Of a DNA stretch of 64,000 nucleotides, positions 16,350 to 26,492 are shown in pieces (the stretch's first letter is position 1; each line of letters begins with the position of its first letter). The translations under genes and the position numbers were made by a program. Where the stretch lies: positions 124,001-188,000 of the forward strand of contig NZ_WHOS01000001.1 of assembly GCF_013340935.1 (NCBI RefSeq). The letters run 5' to 3'. This DNA is from Azospirillum melinis. GTDB lineage: Bacteria; Pseudomonadota; Alphaproteobacteria; Azospirillales; Azospirillaceae. The notes under the pieces were generated by a model. That model worked only from the letters and a program-made list of their open reading frames with translations. It was not told where the DNA came from and made no database searches.

Positions 16350-16691
16350 ATGCTGCTCATCCGCTGCCCCTATTGCGAAGCAGAGCGCCCGGAGGTGGAG
16401 TTCGCCTATGCCGGCGAGGCGCACATCGCGCGACCGGCGGACCCCTCCGTCCTGTCCGACGACGAGTGGCGCGACTTCCTGTTCATCCGGACCAACCCGC
16501 GCGGCCGGCATTTCGAGCGCTGGCGCCACATGCACGGCTGCGGCCGCTTCTTCAACGCGGTGCGCGACACCGTGACCGACAAATTCTCCATGACCTACAA
16601 GGCCGGGGCTCCGCGTCCGAGCGACGAGGAGATCGCACTTGCCTCCAGCGCCGCCGACTCCGCTGCCAGCGTCAAGGATGCACGTCCATGA
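16350..16691 (+). CDS. soxD: Sarcosine oxidase delta subunit
   Basis: 113 residues. The small delta subunit binds zinc; Cys6 and Cys9 (CPYC) plus the HMHGC segment (Cys63) supply the expected ligands. GAGGAG lies over the soxB stop. Its TGA overlaps the soxA ATG (ATGA), showing translational coupling. Confidence 0.95.
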   Translation: MLLIRCPYCEAERPEVEFAYAGEAHIARPADPSVLSDDEWRDFLFIRTNPRGRHFERWRHMHGCGRFFNAVRDTVTDKFSMTYKAGAPRPSDEEIALASSAADSAASVKDARP

Positions 16692-19600
16692 GCAATTTCC
16701 GCATTGCCGGTAAGGGCAGGGTCAACCGCAGCCGTCAGCTCCGCTTCACTTTCGATGGCGTGGATTACAATGGCTTTGAGGGCGACACACTGGCGTCCGC
16801 TCTTCTCGCGAATGGCGTCCATCTCGTCGGACGGTCCTTCAAGTACCACCGTCCGCGCGGCATCCTGACCGCCGGGTCGGAGGAGCCGAACGCGCTGGTC
16901 GGCAGCAACCGCGGCAACGGGCGGTTCGAGCCGAACACGCGGGCGACGGTGCTGGAGGTCTTCGAGGGGCTGAAGACCGAGAGCCAGAACCGCTGGCCGT
17001 CGCTGACCCGCGACATCGGCGCGGTGAACGACGCGCTCTACATGCTGTTTTCGGCCGGTTTCTATTATAAGACCTTCATGTGGCCGAAGAGCTTCTGGGA
17101 CAAGGTCTACGAGCCGGTCATCCGCAACGCCGCCGGGCTGGGCAAGGCGCCGACCGCCCCCGATCCCGACACCTATGCCAGCCGCTTTGCCCATTGCGAC
17201 GTGCTGGTCGTCGGTGGCGGTGCCGCCGGCCTTGCCGCGGCGCTGGAAGCCGGGCGCAGCGGTGCGTCGGTCATCCTGTGCGATGAGCAATCGGAGCTTG
17301 GCGGTTCGCTGCTGTCGGAGCCGTCGGCCGAGATCAACGGGCAACTGGCCTGGGACTGGCTGGAGGACACCAACGCGGCGCTGGCGGCGATGCCGAACGT
17401 CACCGTGCTGCCGCGCACCACGGCCATCGGCTATTACCATCAGAATTTCGTCGGCCTCTGCCAGCGGCTGACCGACCATCTCCGCATCGTGCCGGACGGC
17501 GCCCCGCGCGAGCGGATGTGGAAGGTGCGGGCCAAGCAGGTGGTGCTGGCCCAGGGCGCCATCGAAAAGCCGCTGGTGTTCGCCGGCAACGACCGGCCGG
17601 GCGTGATGCTGGCCGGGGCCGCGCGCACCTACCTGAACCGCTATGGCGTCAAGGTCGGCAACCGGGTCGTCGCGGTCACCAGCCATGACAGTGCCTGGCA
17701 TGCCGCCTTTGATCTGGCGAAGGCGGGGGTGGAGGTTGCAGCCATCGTCGATGTCCGCGGGACCGTTCCGACTCAGCTGGTGGCGGCGGCGGATGCGCTG
17801 CGCATCAGGACGCTGATCGGCTGGACCGTCACCGGCACCAAGGGCCGGCTGCGCGTCTCCTCGGTGCGCGTCAATCCGGTCGGCGCCGGCGGCAAGGTCG
17901 GCGGCGCCGAGACCATCGCCTGCGATGCCCTGCTGATGTCGGGCGGCTGGACCCCCAGCATCCATCTGTTCTCACATACCCAGGGGTCGCTGACCTGGAA
18001 CGAGGACGGCCAGATGTTCCTGCCCGGCCGTGGCAAGGAGGAGTGCCGCTTGGCCGGCGCCGGCAAGGGCCGTTTCAGTCTGAAGGCCGCCTTCGAGGAC
18101 GGTGCTGCCGCCGGTGCCGCCGCCGCGGCGGATGCCGGGTCTGGGGCTGGGTTCGGCGCCGAACCGGCCTCGTACCATGTCGAGGGCGAGCTGTCCTTCA
18201 CGGGGGTTACCGGCCGCGAGCTGCCGACCGACCTCGATCCGGGCCATGCCAAGGCGTTCGTCGATTTCCAGAACGACGTGATGGCCAAGGACATCCGGCT
18301 GGCGGTGCGCGAAGGCTTCAAATCCATCGAGCACATCAAGCGCTACACCACCAACGGCATGGCGACGGACCAGGGCAAGACATCCAACATCAACGGTCTG
18401 GCCGTCGCGTCCGATGCCTTGAAGCGCCCGATCCCGGCCGTGGGCCTGACCACCTTCCGCCCGCCCTACACGCCGACCAGCTTCGGCACCTTCGCCGGCT
18501 ACAACAAGGGCGCGCTGTTCGAGGTGACGCGCAAGACGCCGATCGACGGCTGGGCCGAGGAGAACGGCGCGGTGTTCGAGCCGGTGTCGCTGTGGCGCCG
18601 TGCCTGGTACTTCCCGCAGGTCGGCGAGGACATGCACGCGGCGGTGGCACGCGAATGCAAGGCGGTGCGCTCGTCGCTCGGCATCTTCGACGCCTCCACC
18701 CTCGGCAAGATCGAGATTGTCGGTCCCGACGCCGCCGAGTTCATGAACCGCATGTACACCAACGCCTGGACCAAGCTGGCCCCCGGCCGCTGCCGCTACG
18801 GCCTGCTGCTGGGCGAGGACGGCTTCATCCGCGACGACGGCGTGATCGGGCGTCTGGCCCAGGACCGCTTCCACGTCACCACCACCACCGGCGGTGCGGC
18901 GCGCGTGCTGGGCATGATGGAGGATTACATCCAGACCGAGTGGCCCGACCTGAAGGTCTGGCTGACCTCGACCACCGAGCAATGGTCGGTGATCGCGCTG
19001 CAAGGTCCGAATGCCCGCAAGCTGATCGAGCCGTTCGTCGAGGGCATCGACCTGTCGGAAGGCGCCTTCCCGCACATGGCGGTGGCGACCGGCAAGATCT
19101 GCGGCGTGCCGACCCGGCTGTTCCGCGTTTCCTTCACCGGCGAACTCGGCTTCGAGATCAACGTGCCGGCCCGCTACGGCCGCGCGGTGTGGGAAAAACT
19201 GTTCGAGGCCGGCCAGCGCTTCGGCATCACCCCCTACGGCACCGAGACGATGCACGTCCTGCGCGCCGAGAAGGGCTACATCATCGTCGGGCAGGATACG
19301 GACGGCACGCTGACGCCGGACGATGCCGGCCTGTCCTGGGCCGTCGGCAAGACCAAGCCGGATTTCGTCGGCAAGCGGTCCCTGTCTCGCCCGGACATGC
19401 TGGCGGCGAACCGCAAGCAACTGGTCGGCCTGCTGACCAGCGATCCGAAGACCGTGCTGGAGGAGGGGGCGCAGATCGTCCTCGACCCGAACCAGCCGGT
19501 GCCGATGGACATGGTCGGCCATGTGACCTCGTCCTACTGGAGTGCCGAGCTGGGACGGTCCATCGCCTTTGCGGTGATCCAGGGCGGCCGGTCCCTGCAG

Positions 19601-19699
19601 GGCAAGACCGTGCATGTGCCGATGCCGGACAAGGTCCATTCCGCGACCATCGCCGGCATGGTGTTCGTCGATCCCGAGAACAAGCGTCTCAGCGCATAG
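16688..19699 (+). CDS. soxA: Sarcosine oxidase alpha subunit
   Basis: 1003 residues from the ATG at 16688, matching the family length. The N-terminal part carries the Sox-alpha FDGVDYNGFEGDTLASAL segment, then an NAD-binding Rossmann motif (VLVVGGGAAGLAAALEAG, near residue 175). The C-terminal third is a GcvT-like aminomethyltransferase domain that accepts the methylene group onto THF. The reading frame is open 5' to 16373, but that stretch is the shadow of soxD. Confidence 0.95.
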   Translation: MSNFRIAGKGRVNRSRQLRFTFDGVDYNGFEGDTLASALLANGVHLVGRSFKYHRPRGILTAGSEEPNALVGSNRGNGRFEPNTRATVLEVFEGLKTESQNRWPSLTRDIGAVNDALYMLFSAGFYYKTFMWPKSFWDKVYEPVIRNAAGLGKAPTAPDPDTYASRFAHCDVLVVGGGAAGLAAALEAGRSGASVILCDEQSELGGSLLSEPSAEINGQLAWDWLEDTNAALAAMPNVTVLPRTTAIGYYHQNFVGLCQRLTDHLRIVPDGAPRERMWKVRAKQVVLAQGAIEKPLVFAGNDRPGVMLAGAARTYLNRYGVKVGNRVVAVTSHDSAWHAAFDLAKAGVEVAAIVDVRGTVPTQLVAAADALRIRTLIGWTVTGTKGRLRVSSVRVNPVGAGGKVGGAETIACDALLMSGGWTPSIHLFSHTQGSLTWNEDGQMFLPGRGKEECRLAGAGKGRFSLKAAFEDGAAAGAAAAADAGSGAGFGAEPASYHVEGELSFTGVTGRELPTDLDPGHAKAFVDFQNDVMAKDIRLAVREGFKSIEHIKRYTTNGMATDQGKTSNINGLAVASDALKRPIPAVGLTTFRPPYTPTSFGTFAGYNKGALFEVTRKTPIDGWAEENGAVFEPVSLWRRAWYFPQVGEDMHAAVARECKAVRSSLGIFDASTLGKIEIVGPDAAEFMNRMYTNAWTKLAPGRCRYGLLLGEDGFIRDDGVIGRLAQDRFHVTTTTGGAARVLGMMEDYIQTEWPDLKVWLTSTTEQWSVIALQGPNARKLIEPFVEGIDLSEGAFPHMAVATGKICGVPTRLFRVSFTGELGFEINVPARYGRAVWEKLFEAGQRFGITPYGTETMHVLRAEKGYIIVGQDTDGTLTPDDAGLSWAVGKTKPDFVGKRSLSRPDMLAANRKQLVGLLTSDPKTVLEEGAQIVLDPNQPVPMDMVGHVTSSYWSAELGRSIAFAVIQGGRSLQGKTVHVPMPDKVHSATIAGMVFVDPENKRLSA

Positions 19700-19710
19700 G
19701 AGGCTTACCC

Positions 19711-20265
19711 ATGCTTCTGGCCAATCACCCGTTGCTGGGCAAGACGATCACCGGCGACACCGCAAGCAAGCTGACCATCCGCGCGGCCGACGACGTCGCC
19801 CGCTTCAGCCTGCGCATCGATCCTGCCGCCATCCAGGCGGCCGGGGCCGCCTTCGGCATGCCGCTTCCCACCCGCATCGGCGGGATGGTGGAGGCCGGCG
19901 GCCGGATGGCTCTGCAACTCGGCCCCGACGAGTGGGTGCTGACGGCGCCTGTCGCCGAGAGCGACGGCATCGCGGATGCCTTCGCCGCCCTTGGGGAAAC
20001 GCACAGCCTTGTCGATATCGGCCATCGCGAGGTCGGCATCCTGGTGGAGGGGGAGGCCGCGGCGCTCGCCCTGCGTTCGGCCATTGCCTTCGACGTCGAG
20101 GCGATGGCGGTCGGCACCGGCTGCCGCACCCTCTTCGACAAGGCGCAGATCGTCCTGATCCGCGAGGACACGAACCGCTTCCGGATCGAGGTCTGGCGCT
20201 CCTTCGCCGACCATGTCTGGGGAATCCTGCACGCCGTCAGCCGCGAGATCGCGCTCGGCCTCTGA
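19711..20265 (+). CDS. soxG: Sarcosine oxidase gamma subunit
   Basis: 184 residues. The fold is GcvT-like, with LGPDEWVLTAP, the conserved stretch of the gamma subunit, and LVDIGHREVGILVEG. AGGAGG (19698-19703) overlaps the soxA stop and sits eight bases before the ATG. It completes the soxBDAG operon; glyA follows 15 bases after its stop. Confidence 0.93.
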   Translation: MLLANHPLLGKTITGDTASKLTIRAADDVARFSLRIDPAAIQAAGAAFGMPLPTRIGGMVEAGGRMALQLGPDEWVLTAPVAESDGIADAFAALGETHSLVDIGHREVGILVEGEAAALALRSAIAFDVEAMAVGTGCRTLFDKAQIVLIREDTNRFRIEVWRSFADHVWGILHAVSREIALGL

Positions 20266-20280
20266 TCGAGAGAAACGCAC

Positions 20281-21555
20281 ATGACCCGTCATCAGTCTTT
20301 GCCGAAATCCGATCTCACCGATGCCGCGATTGCGGCGGCCATCGGGCGCGAACTGAACCGCCAGAAGTACGAGATCGAGCTGATCGCCTCGGAAAACATC
20401 GTCTCGGCGGATGTGCTGGCCGCCCAGGGCTCCATCCTCACCAACAAGTATGCCGAAGGCTATCCGGGCCGCCGCTATTACGGCGGGTGCGAGTTCGTGG
20501 ACGAGGTGGAGACCATCGCCATCGACCGCGCCAAGCAGCTGTTCGGCGCCGGCTTCGTCAATGTCCAGCCGCATTCGGGCGCCCAGGCCAATCAGGCGGT
20601 GTTCCTGGCGCTGCTCCAGCCGGGCGATCGGGTGATGGGCATGTCGCTGGCCCATGGCGGCCACCTGACCCACGGGTCGCCGGTGACCATGTCGGGCAAG
20701 TGGTTCGACATCGTAAGCTACGAGGTGCGCGAGAGCGACCAACTGATCGACTATGATGCCCTGCGCGCCAAGGCGTTGGAGACCAAGCCGAAGCTGATCG
20801 TCGCCGGTGCCTCGGCCTATCCGCGGGTGATCGATTTCGCCGCGTTCCGCCGCATCGCCGACGAGGTCGGCGCCTATCTGATGGTGGACATGGCCCATTA
20901 TGCCGGGCTGGTCGCCACCGGCCAGTATCCGGACCCGCTGCCCCATGCCCATGTGGTGACCACCACCACGCACAAGACCCTGCGCGGCCCGCGCGGCGGC
21001 ATGATCCTGACCAATGACGAGGCACTGGCCAAGAAGTTCAACTCCGCGGTGTTCCCGGGCAACCAGGGCGGCCCGCTGATGCATGTCATCGCCGCCAAGG
21101 CGGTAGCCTTCGGTGAGGCGCTGACCCCGGAGTTCAAGGCCTATGCCGCGCAGGTGGTGACCAACGCCAAGGTGCTGTCCGACACGCTGGTGAAGGGCGG
21201 GCTGGACATCGTGTCCGGCGGCACCGACTGCCACATGGTGCTGGTCGATCTGCGGCCGAAGGGCGTGAAGGGCCGCGACGCCGAACGCGCGCTGGAGCGG
21301 GCCGGCCTGACCTGCAACAAGAACGCCATCCCGTTCGACCCGGAAAAGCCGGCGGTGACTTCCGGCGTCCGTCTCGGCACTGCGGCGGGCACCACCCGCG
21401 GCTTCGGCGAGGCGGAGTTCGCCCGCATCGGCGAACTGATCCTGACCGTCGTCGACGCCCTTGCCGCCGCCGGCCCGGAGGGCAATGCCGAGGTAGAGAA
21501 GCGCGTGCATGGCGAAGTCCGCGAATTGTGCGAGCGTTTCCCGATCTACGGGTGA
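20281..21555 (+). CDS. glyA: Serine hydroxymethyltransferase
   Basis: 424 residues with the complete GlyA fold. The PLP lysine is Lys232 in [31 protein letters not shown] (55-69) and VDMAHYAGL (202-210) are typical. It converts glycine plus 5,10-methylene-THF to serine, using both products of the sarcosine oxidase encoded just upstream. As the fifth gene of the operon it is likely a dedicated second copy of glyA. Confidence 0.96.
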   Translation: MTRHQSLPKSDLTDAAIAAAIGRELNRQKYEIELIASENIVSADVLAAQGSILTNKYAEGYPGRRYYGGCEFVDEVETIAIDRAKQLFGAGFVNVQPHSGAQANQAVFLALLQPGDRVMGMSLAHGGHLTHGSPVTMSGKWFDIVSYEVRESDQLIDYDALRAKALETKPKLIVAGASAYPRVIDFAAFRRIADEVGAYLMVDMAHYAGLVATGQYPDPLPHAHVVTTTTHKTLRGPRGGMILTNDEALAKKFNSAVFPGNQGGPLMHVIAAKAVAFGEALTPEFKAYAAQVVTNAKVLSDTLVKGGLDIVSGGTDCHMVLVDLRPKGVKGRDAERALERAGLTCNKNAIPFDPEKPAVTSGVRLGTAAGTTRGFGEAEFARIGELILTVVDALAAAGPEGNAEVEKRVHGEVRELCERFPIYG

Positions 21556-21639
21556 GAGTGTGTGAGTTTTTGCAGGTCTTGCCGAGAGATGCTTCACGCT
21601 AGAGCCGCTTCATATCGGATCTCGTCATCGGCGTCTCTT

Positions 21640-21727
21640 GGCCGTCATTCCCGCGAAGGCGGGAATCCAATCGTTTCAAGCGCCTGAACCGAAAGCCTGG
21701 ATCCCCGCCGCCGCGGGGATGACGGCC
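21640..21727. repeat. Dispersed-type inverted-repeat element between glyA and sdaA
   Basis: GGCCGTCAT at 21640 and ATGACGGCC ending at 21727 form the outer arms. Each arm is itself hairpin-like (CCCGCGAAGGCGGG; CCCCGCCGCCGCGGGG), and the arms end GGGAATCCA and CTGGATCCCC, complementary with one mismatch. This is the layout of the short 'CGTCATTCCCGCG' intergenic repeats found in many copies in proteobacterial genomes. It may fold in mRNA and limit read-through from glyA. Confidence 0.75.
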
Positions 21728-21770
21728 GATGATACCTTCCAGAAGCTCACAAACTCTGACGAGGCGCGCG

Positions 21771-23153
21771 ATGTTTCTCAGCGTTTTCGATGTGTTCAAG
21801 ATCGGCATCGGCCCGTCGTCGTCGCACACGATGGGGCCGATGACCGCGGCGGTGCGGTTCCTCGACATGCTGCGGGCGTCGGCGGATGCCGCACCCGCGG
21901 CGATCAAAGTCCGGCTGCACGGCTCGCTCGCCTTCACCGGCAAGGGGCATGCGACGGATCGGGCCGTGCTGCTCGGACTTCTCGACTACCGGCCGGACAG
22001 CCTCAATGTCGATGAAGCCGAGGAGCGCATCGCCGAGCTTTGGCGGACCCGGAGGCTGCACCCGGTCGGCCTGCCGGCTCTGGACTTCGATCCGGAAACC
22101 GATCTGGTCTTCGACTTCGGGCCGCCGCTGCCCGGCCATGCGAACGGGCTGGTTTTCCAGGCGTTGGACTTGGCCGGCAAGGTCACGCTGTCGGAGATCT
22201 TCTACTCCATCGGTGGCGGCTTCGTCGTCACCGCGGCGGAACGGGAAGCTCCGCCAGCGGTGTTCGCGAGCGAGGCCGCCGGCTGGCCCTATCCCTTCCA
22301 CAACGCCGCGGCGATGCTGCGGATGGCGCGGGAGAGCGGTGCATCCATCGCCGAAATGAAGCTAGCCAACGAGATCGTCGTCCGCTCCCCAGCCGAGGTG
22401 GAGGAGAAGCTCGACGCCATCTGGGCGGCGATGAACGGCTGCATCGAGCGTGGCCTCAGTCTGGATGGCCAGCTGCCCGGCAGCCTCAAGGTCAAGCGGC
22501 GGGCCAAGGCCATCCATCAGCAACTTCTGCGCGAGCGCGGGGCCAATTCGAGCCTGCCGCACGTCGCGTCCGACTGGCTCGCCATCTATGCGATGGCGGT
22601 CAATGAGGAGAATGCGGCCGGCGGCAGGGTGGTGACCGCGCCGACCAACGGGGCGGCCGGCGTCGTGCCGGCGGTGATCCGCTATTACCTCGACCATTGC
22701 GCCGGGGCGGAGCCCTCGAAGGTCGCCGATTTCCTGCTGACCGCCGCGGCCATCGGCGGCCTGATCAAGCACAATGCGTCGATTTCCGGGGCGGAGGCCG
22801 GGTGCCAGGGCGAGGTCGGGTCGGCCGCCGCCATGGCCGCGGCGGGGTTGTGCGCCGTGCTGGGTGGGACGCCGGAACAGGTGGAGAATGCGGCTGAAAT
22901 CGCGCTGGAGCATCACCTCGGCATGACCTGCGATCCGGTTGCCGGTCTGGTCCAGGTGCCCTGCATCGAGCGCAACGCCATCGGCGCCACCAAGGCGGTG
23001 GCCGCGGCGTCCCTGGCGCTGCGCGGCGACGGCCAGCACTTCATGCCGCTCGACAACTGCATCCAGGCGATGCGGCAGACCGGCGAGGAAATGAGCACCA
23101 AGTTCAAGGAGACCAGCCTGGGCGGGCTGGCGGTCAATCTGCCGGAGTGCTGA
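21771..23153 (+). CDS. sdaA: L-serine ammonia-lyase (single-chain, iron-sulfur)
   Basis: 460 residues from the ATG at 21771; 14 more codons to 21729 lie inside the repeat region and are unlikely. The N-terminal beta domain starts [20 protein letters not shown]. The C-terminal alpha domain has the [4Fe-4S] cysteines in [23 protein letters not shown] and VPCIERNA. It deaminates serine to pyruvate and ammonia, completing betaine breakdown from the sox-glyA products. Confidence 0.95.
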   Translation: MFLSVFDVFKIGIGPSSSHTMGPMTAAVRFLDMLRASADAAPAAIKVRLHGSLAFTGKGHATDRAVLLGLLDYRPDSLNVDEAEERIAELWRTRRLHPVGLPALDFDPETDLVFDFGPPLPGHANGLVFQALDLAGKVTLSEIFYSIGGGFVVTAAEREAPPAVFASEAAGWPYPFHNAAAMLRMARESGASIAEMKLANEIVVRSPAEVEEKLDAIWAAMNGCIERGLSLDGQLPGSLKVKRRAKAIHQQLLRERGANSSLPHVASDWLAIYAMAVNEENAAGGRVVTAPTNGAAGVVPAVIRYYLDHCAGAEPSKVADFLLTAAAIGGLIKHNASISGAEAGCQGEVGSAAAMAAAGLCAVLGGTPEQVENAAEIALEHHLGMTCDPVAGLVQVPCIERNAIGATKAVAAASLALRGDGQHFMPLDNCIQAMRQTGEEMSTKFKETSLGGLAVNLPEC

Positions 23154-23206
23154 CATTCTCCGCCGTCTTGCCGCCAGCCCCGCCGTCGTCAGCCGAGGTC
23201 GATCCC

Positions 23207-23956
23207 ATGGGCAACGGCATCCGGATATTTGCCGCATTGGATGGCGACTTGGAGCCGGTGCTTGCCTGCGGCTGGCTGCTGTCGATGAACCCGGGCGTGA
23301 CCGTCACGGCCGGACCTCCGGACCGCGGGCCGGGTGCCGGACTGTGCGCACGCGGGTATATGGATCTGCATGTCCTCAAGCAGGACCATGGCAACGACGC
23401 GCTGATACGGACCGCTGCGCTCCAGGCACGCCGCCTTGCGGCCCTGCTCCCCGGCGAGGGAGCCCTCGACCTGAGCCATGACCCACCGGTCGGGAGGTTC
23501 GATCTGCTGTTGGCCGGCAGGCCGCAGCCCGGCAAGCCGTCCTGCTGGATTGCCGATCCGCAGCGATTCGGGGCGGTCCTGGTGGCGCCGCGCGAGACGC
23601 CGTCCCACCTGGGGCAGAGCATTGTCATCCTGGCGGATGGGCCACCACGCGAGTTGAAGTCCTTCAGCATCGCCCGACGGCTTTTCCCGGCCATCGCGTC
23701 GGTTCACCTGATTCTCGACGAGCGCGCCGATCCGGGGCGGACGGACGAGTGGCTGCGGCAACTGGACTGCGGGTGTCCGGTCCGGCTTTCGACGGTTCGG
23801 CCGACCACCGGTGCGCAGAGCGCCGCCAGTCTCGACGCCGGCGGCGACCTTCTGGTGGTGGAGCGGCCGGCGCGCCTGTGGGGTATGATTGGCTTCGAGT
23901 GGCGGTTGGCCGCTCTTCTCGACCGCACGCCTGGGGCCGTGCTGTTCGCTCTTTGA
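23207..23956 (+). CDS. Uncharacterised protein with a degenerate UspA-like C-terminal half
   Basis: Not firmly recognised. 249 residues from an ATG at 23207 that follows GAGGT; a start at 23147 would overlap sdaA. The C-terminal part (DLLVVERPARLWGMIGFEW, then DRTPGAVLFAL) follows the pattern of the last beta-alpha-beta unit of universal stress proteins, and the N-terminal half may be a second diverged unit. The glycine-rich nucleotide motif of UspA is not evident. No leader or membrane segment is seen. It is convergent with the response-regulator gene, 10 bases away. Confidence 0.6.
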   Translation: MGNGIRIFAALDGDLEPVLACGWLLSMNPGVTVTAGPPDRGPGAGLCARGYMDLHVLKQDHGNDALIRTAALQARRLAALLPGEGALDLSHDPPVGRFDLLLAGRPQPGKPSCWIADPQRFGAVLVAPRETPSHLGQSIVILADGPPRELKSFSIARRLFPAIASVHLILDERADPGRTDEWLRQLDCGCPVRLSTVRPTTGAQSAASLDAGGDLLVVERPARLWGMIGFEWRLAALLDRTPGAVLFAL

Positions 23957-23966
23957 ACGCGAGGCG

Positions 23967-24611
23967 TCACTCCAACCGCTCACCCAGCTTCATCCGCATC
24001 AACGCCAGTTCCGGGGCATTGCGGGCCTCCATCTTTTCCAGCACGCGGGCGCGGTGGGTTTCGACCGTGCGGATGCCGATGGCGAGGCGGGTGGCGATGG
24101 TCTTGTTGGGCAGGCCCTGGGCGACCATCTCCATCACCTCCAGTTCGCGCGGGCTGAGCAGGGCGAGGCGGCGACGGATTTCCCCGACCTCCGCATCGGC
24201 GCTGCGCGCGACGAGGTCACGCGCGAACGCCTCCTGCACCCGCTCGATCAACAGATCCTCGTCGAACGGCTTCTGCAGGAAATCCACCGCCCCGGCCCGG
24301 AAGGCCCGCACCGCGGCGGTGACGTCGCCATGGCCGGTGATGACGATCACCGGCAGGGTCAGTCCGCGCCGGATCATCTCCTGCTGCAAGTCCAGCCCGT
24401 CCATGCCCGGCATGCGTATGTCGAGAATGGCGCAACCCGGCTGGTCGGGAGACGCCATCTCCAGGAACTCCGCCGCCGATGCGCAGCAGCGTACGGTGAT
24501 ACCTGCCAGATCGAGGTGGAGCGCCAGGGCATCGCGCACGGCCTCGTCATCGTCCACCACGAAGGCCACCGGGGTTGCTCCGGAACCCGCGGCGGGCGTC
24601 TCGGTCGTCAT
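23967..24611 (-). CDS. FixJ-family response regulator
   Basis: 214 residues. The receiver domain has acidic Asp20/Asp21, the phosphoacceptor Asp64 (AILDIRMPGMDG), Thr92 and Lys114. A LuxR-type helix-turn-helix follows at about 148-205 (LSPRELEVMEMVAQGLPNKTIA). It is the partner of the kinase gene immediately upstream, whose stop overlaps its start by four bases (ATGA). Targets are unknown; the adjacent stress, PTS and antiporter genes are candidates. Confidence 0.92.
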   Translation of the reverse strand: MTTETPAAGSGATPVAFVVDDDEAVRDALALHLDLAGITVRCCASAAEFLEMASPDQPGCAILDIRMPGMDGLDLQQEMIRRGLTLPVIVITGHGDVTAAVRAFRAGAVDFLQKPFDEDLLIERVQEAFARDLVARSADAEVGEIRRRLALLSPRELEVMEMVAQGLPNKTIATRLAIGIRTVETHRARVLEKMEARNAPELALMRMKLGERLE

Positions 24612-26257
24612 GCGGGCTCTCCGTTTTTGCCCGCGGCATGGGCGGGAATGGTGAACTGGAACACGGTGCCGCCATCCGTTCCGCTGCTTGCGGTCAGGCT
24701 CCCGCCATGGTTCTCGACGATGGTGCGGACGATGGACAGCCCAAGCCCCATGCCGGTCGGCTTGGTGGTGACGAAGGGGGCGAACAGGTTGCGCTCCACC
24801 ACCTCGGCAAGGCCGGGTCCGGTGTCGCGCACACCGATGGCGACGAAGCCGGGCTGCGCGGCGGGGCAGGCGAAGATCACGATGCGACGCCGGGCCGGAT
24901 AGGCCTGGACGGACGGCCCGCTGTCCACGCCTTCGCCCATCGCTTCCGCGGCATTGCGGACGAGGTTGAGAATCGCCTGCTGCAATTGGACCGCGTCGCC
25001 GCCGATGGCGGGGAGGGCAGGATCGACTTCCGCGACGATCTCCACCGCATGGCGGCTGGCCAGCGGGCCGGCCAGCGTCAGGCAGTCGGCGATCAGTGTT
25101 GCGACCGGCAGCGGGGCGCGGTCGCTGGCTCCCTTGCGCACGAAATCGCGCAGGCTGCGGATGACCCGGTCCGCCCGCTCCGCCTGGGTGACGGTCTTGT
25201 CTAGGATCTCGGTCAGGCGGGGGGTGGCCCCTTCGAGTCGCGCGACTTTGCGGGCGGCGCGGGCGTAGCCCATGGTCGCCGCCAGCGGCTGGTTCAACTC
25301 ATGGGCCAGCGCCGCGGTCATTTCACCGGCTTCGATCAGACGGGAGGCGTGGGCAAGGTCGGACTGCCGCACCCGCAGCCTATCCTCCGCCCGGCGGCGC
25401 TCACTGACCACGGCGCCCAGCAGCAGAATGGTGACGGCCAGCGTCAGCATCAGCAGCTGGAAATGCGCCATGCGCGCGGTATCGACGCCGGTCGCCTGGA
25501 TGGCGGCGATCAGTCCGGCCTGCGTGGCGACCGAGGCAATCACCGCGCCGACCAGCCCATGCCGCACGGCAATCCCGATGGCCGGCAGGAACAACAGATA
25601 GAAATGCTCGTACTGCGAGGAGGCGAGCGGGCCGAAATCGAGCCACAGGGTAAAACCGATCAGCGCCCCTTGGGCCAGCGTCTCTGCCGCACCGCTCCAG
25701 GACCCGCGCAGCGCCGGCATCCGTCGGCCGATCAGCACCAGGGGCGTCAGAACGGCGATGCCGATGACTTCGCCAGTCCAGTAGCGCAGCAGCACCTCCG
25801 GAAAGTTCGTCCACTCGAACAGTCCGGCCGCGGTGTGGATGGCGATGAAGCACAGACCGATGCCCAGAACCGCCACGGCGCTTACGCCCAGCAGCAGGAC
25901 GATGTCGCGCAGCCGGGACAGCCCGGGATCGATTGCGCGGCGCAGCAGCCATCCTGCGATCCCATAGCCCGCGGCTACGATGCCGTTCGCCAGAAACGGG
26001 GCCCACAGCGTCATGGGCTGAAGCGTTATGGGCAGATCGCGGACGACGAGGTCGGCGGCGGTCAGGGCCAGCCAGACCAGGGGCACGGTGCGGACGCCGA
26101 ACAGCACCGACACCCCCATCATCAGCCCGGCCGGCGGGTTCCACGGCGTGATGTTGATGGACGAGACCGCATGGATGAAGCTGATCCAATCCAGGAACAG
26201 GTGGACGGCCAGATAGGCCGGAACGAACATCCATTTGCGGCGGACAATCTGCGACAT
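24608..26257 (-). CDS. MASE1-domain sensor histidine kinase
   Basis: 549 residues. Residues about 10-285 form a multi-helix MASE1 membrane sensor, with WTGEVIGIAVLTPL near 160-173. A HisKA domain has His319 in ALAHELNQPLAATMGYARA. The HATPase_c domain has N (LNLVRNAAEA), G1 (VRDTGPGL) and G2 (GMGLGLSIV) boxes. It resembles FixL/DctB-like kinases in its catalytic half but has no PAS domain. The ATG at 26257 has a poor ribosome-binding site; starts further upstream to 26374 are possible. The MASE1 signal is unknown. Confidence 0.88.
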   Translation of the reverse strand: MSQIVRRKWMFVPAYLAVHLFLDWISFIHAVSSINITPWNPPAGLMMGVSVLFGVRTVPLVWLALTAADLVVRDLPITLQPMTLWAPFLANGIVAAGYGIAGWLLRRAIDPGLSRLRDIVLLLGVSAVAVLGIGLCFIAIHTAAGLFEWTNFPEVLLRYWTGEVIGIAVLTPLVLIGRRMPALRGSWSGAAETLAQGALIGFTLWLDFGPLASSQYEHFYLLFLPAIGIAVRHGLVGAVIASVATQAGLIAAIQATGVDTARMAHFQLLMLTLAVTILLLGAVVSERRRAEDRLRVRQSDLAHASRLIEAGEMTAALAHELNQPLAATMGYARAARKVARLEGATPRLTEILDKTVTQAERADRVIRSLRDFVRKGASDRAPLPVATLIADCLTLAGPLASRHAVEIVAEVDPALPAIGGDAVQLQQAILNLVRNAAEAMGEGVDSGPSVQAYPARRRIVIFACPAAQPGFVAIGVRDTGPGLAEVVERNLFAPFVTTKPTGMGLGLSIVRTIVENHGGSLTASSGTDGGTVFQFTIPAHAAGKNGEPA

Positions 26258-26492
26258 GGGACGATGGTAACGCCAACCCGCTCCGACTGCATCAGGTGAA
26301 ATCACCGGGCCCGTATTACTACGGAGACCCTGCTGCATCGGGTGCGGCCCCTTCGGGTCCGTATTTCCCGGCATGGACAGACTGCCGCCGACTTCCGATC
26401 ATTGAGGTGTTTCCTGCGGAGCGATTTCCGGCAGGCAACGGACTGCACCGGAACAAAAGGACCGGAGACCCCAAGCAACCGGAACCGTCACG

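Noticed and set aside
16373..16687. N-terminal extension of soxA by 105 codons
   Set aside because: This stretch is soxD in another frame; the ATG at 16688 gives the normal SoxA start with an ATGA overlap.
19705..21597. 630-codon open frame antisense to soxG and glyA
   Set aside because: Shadow of two highly conserved enzymes.
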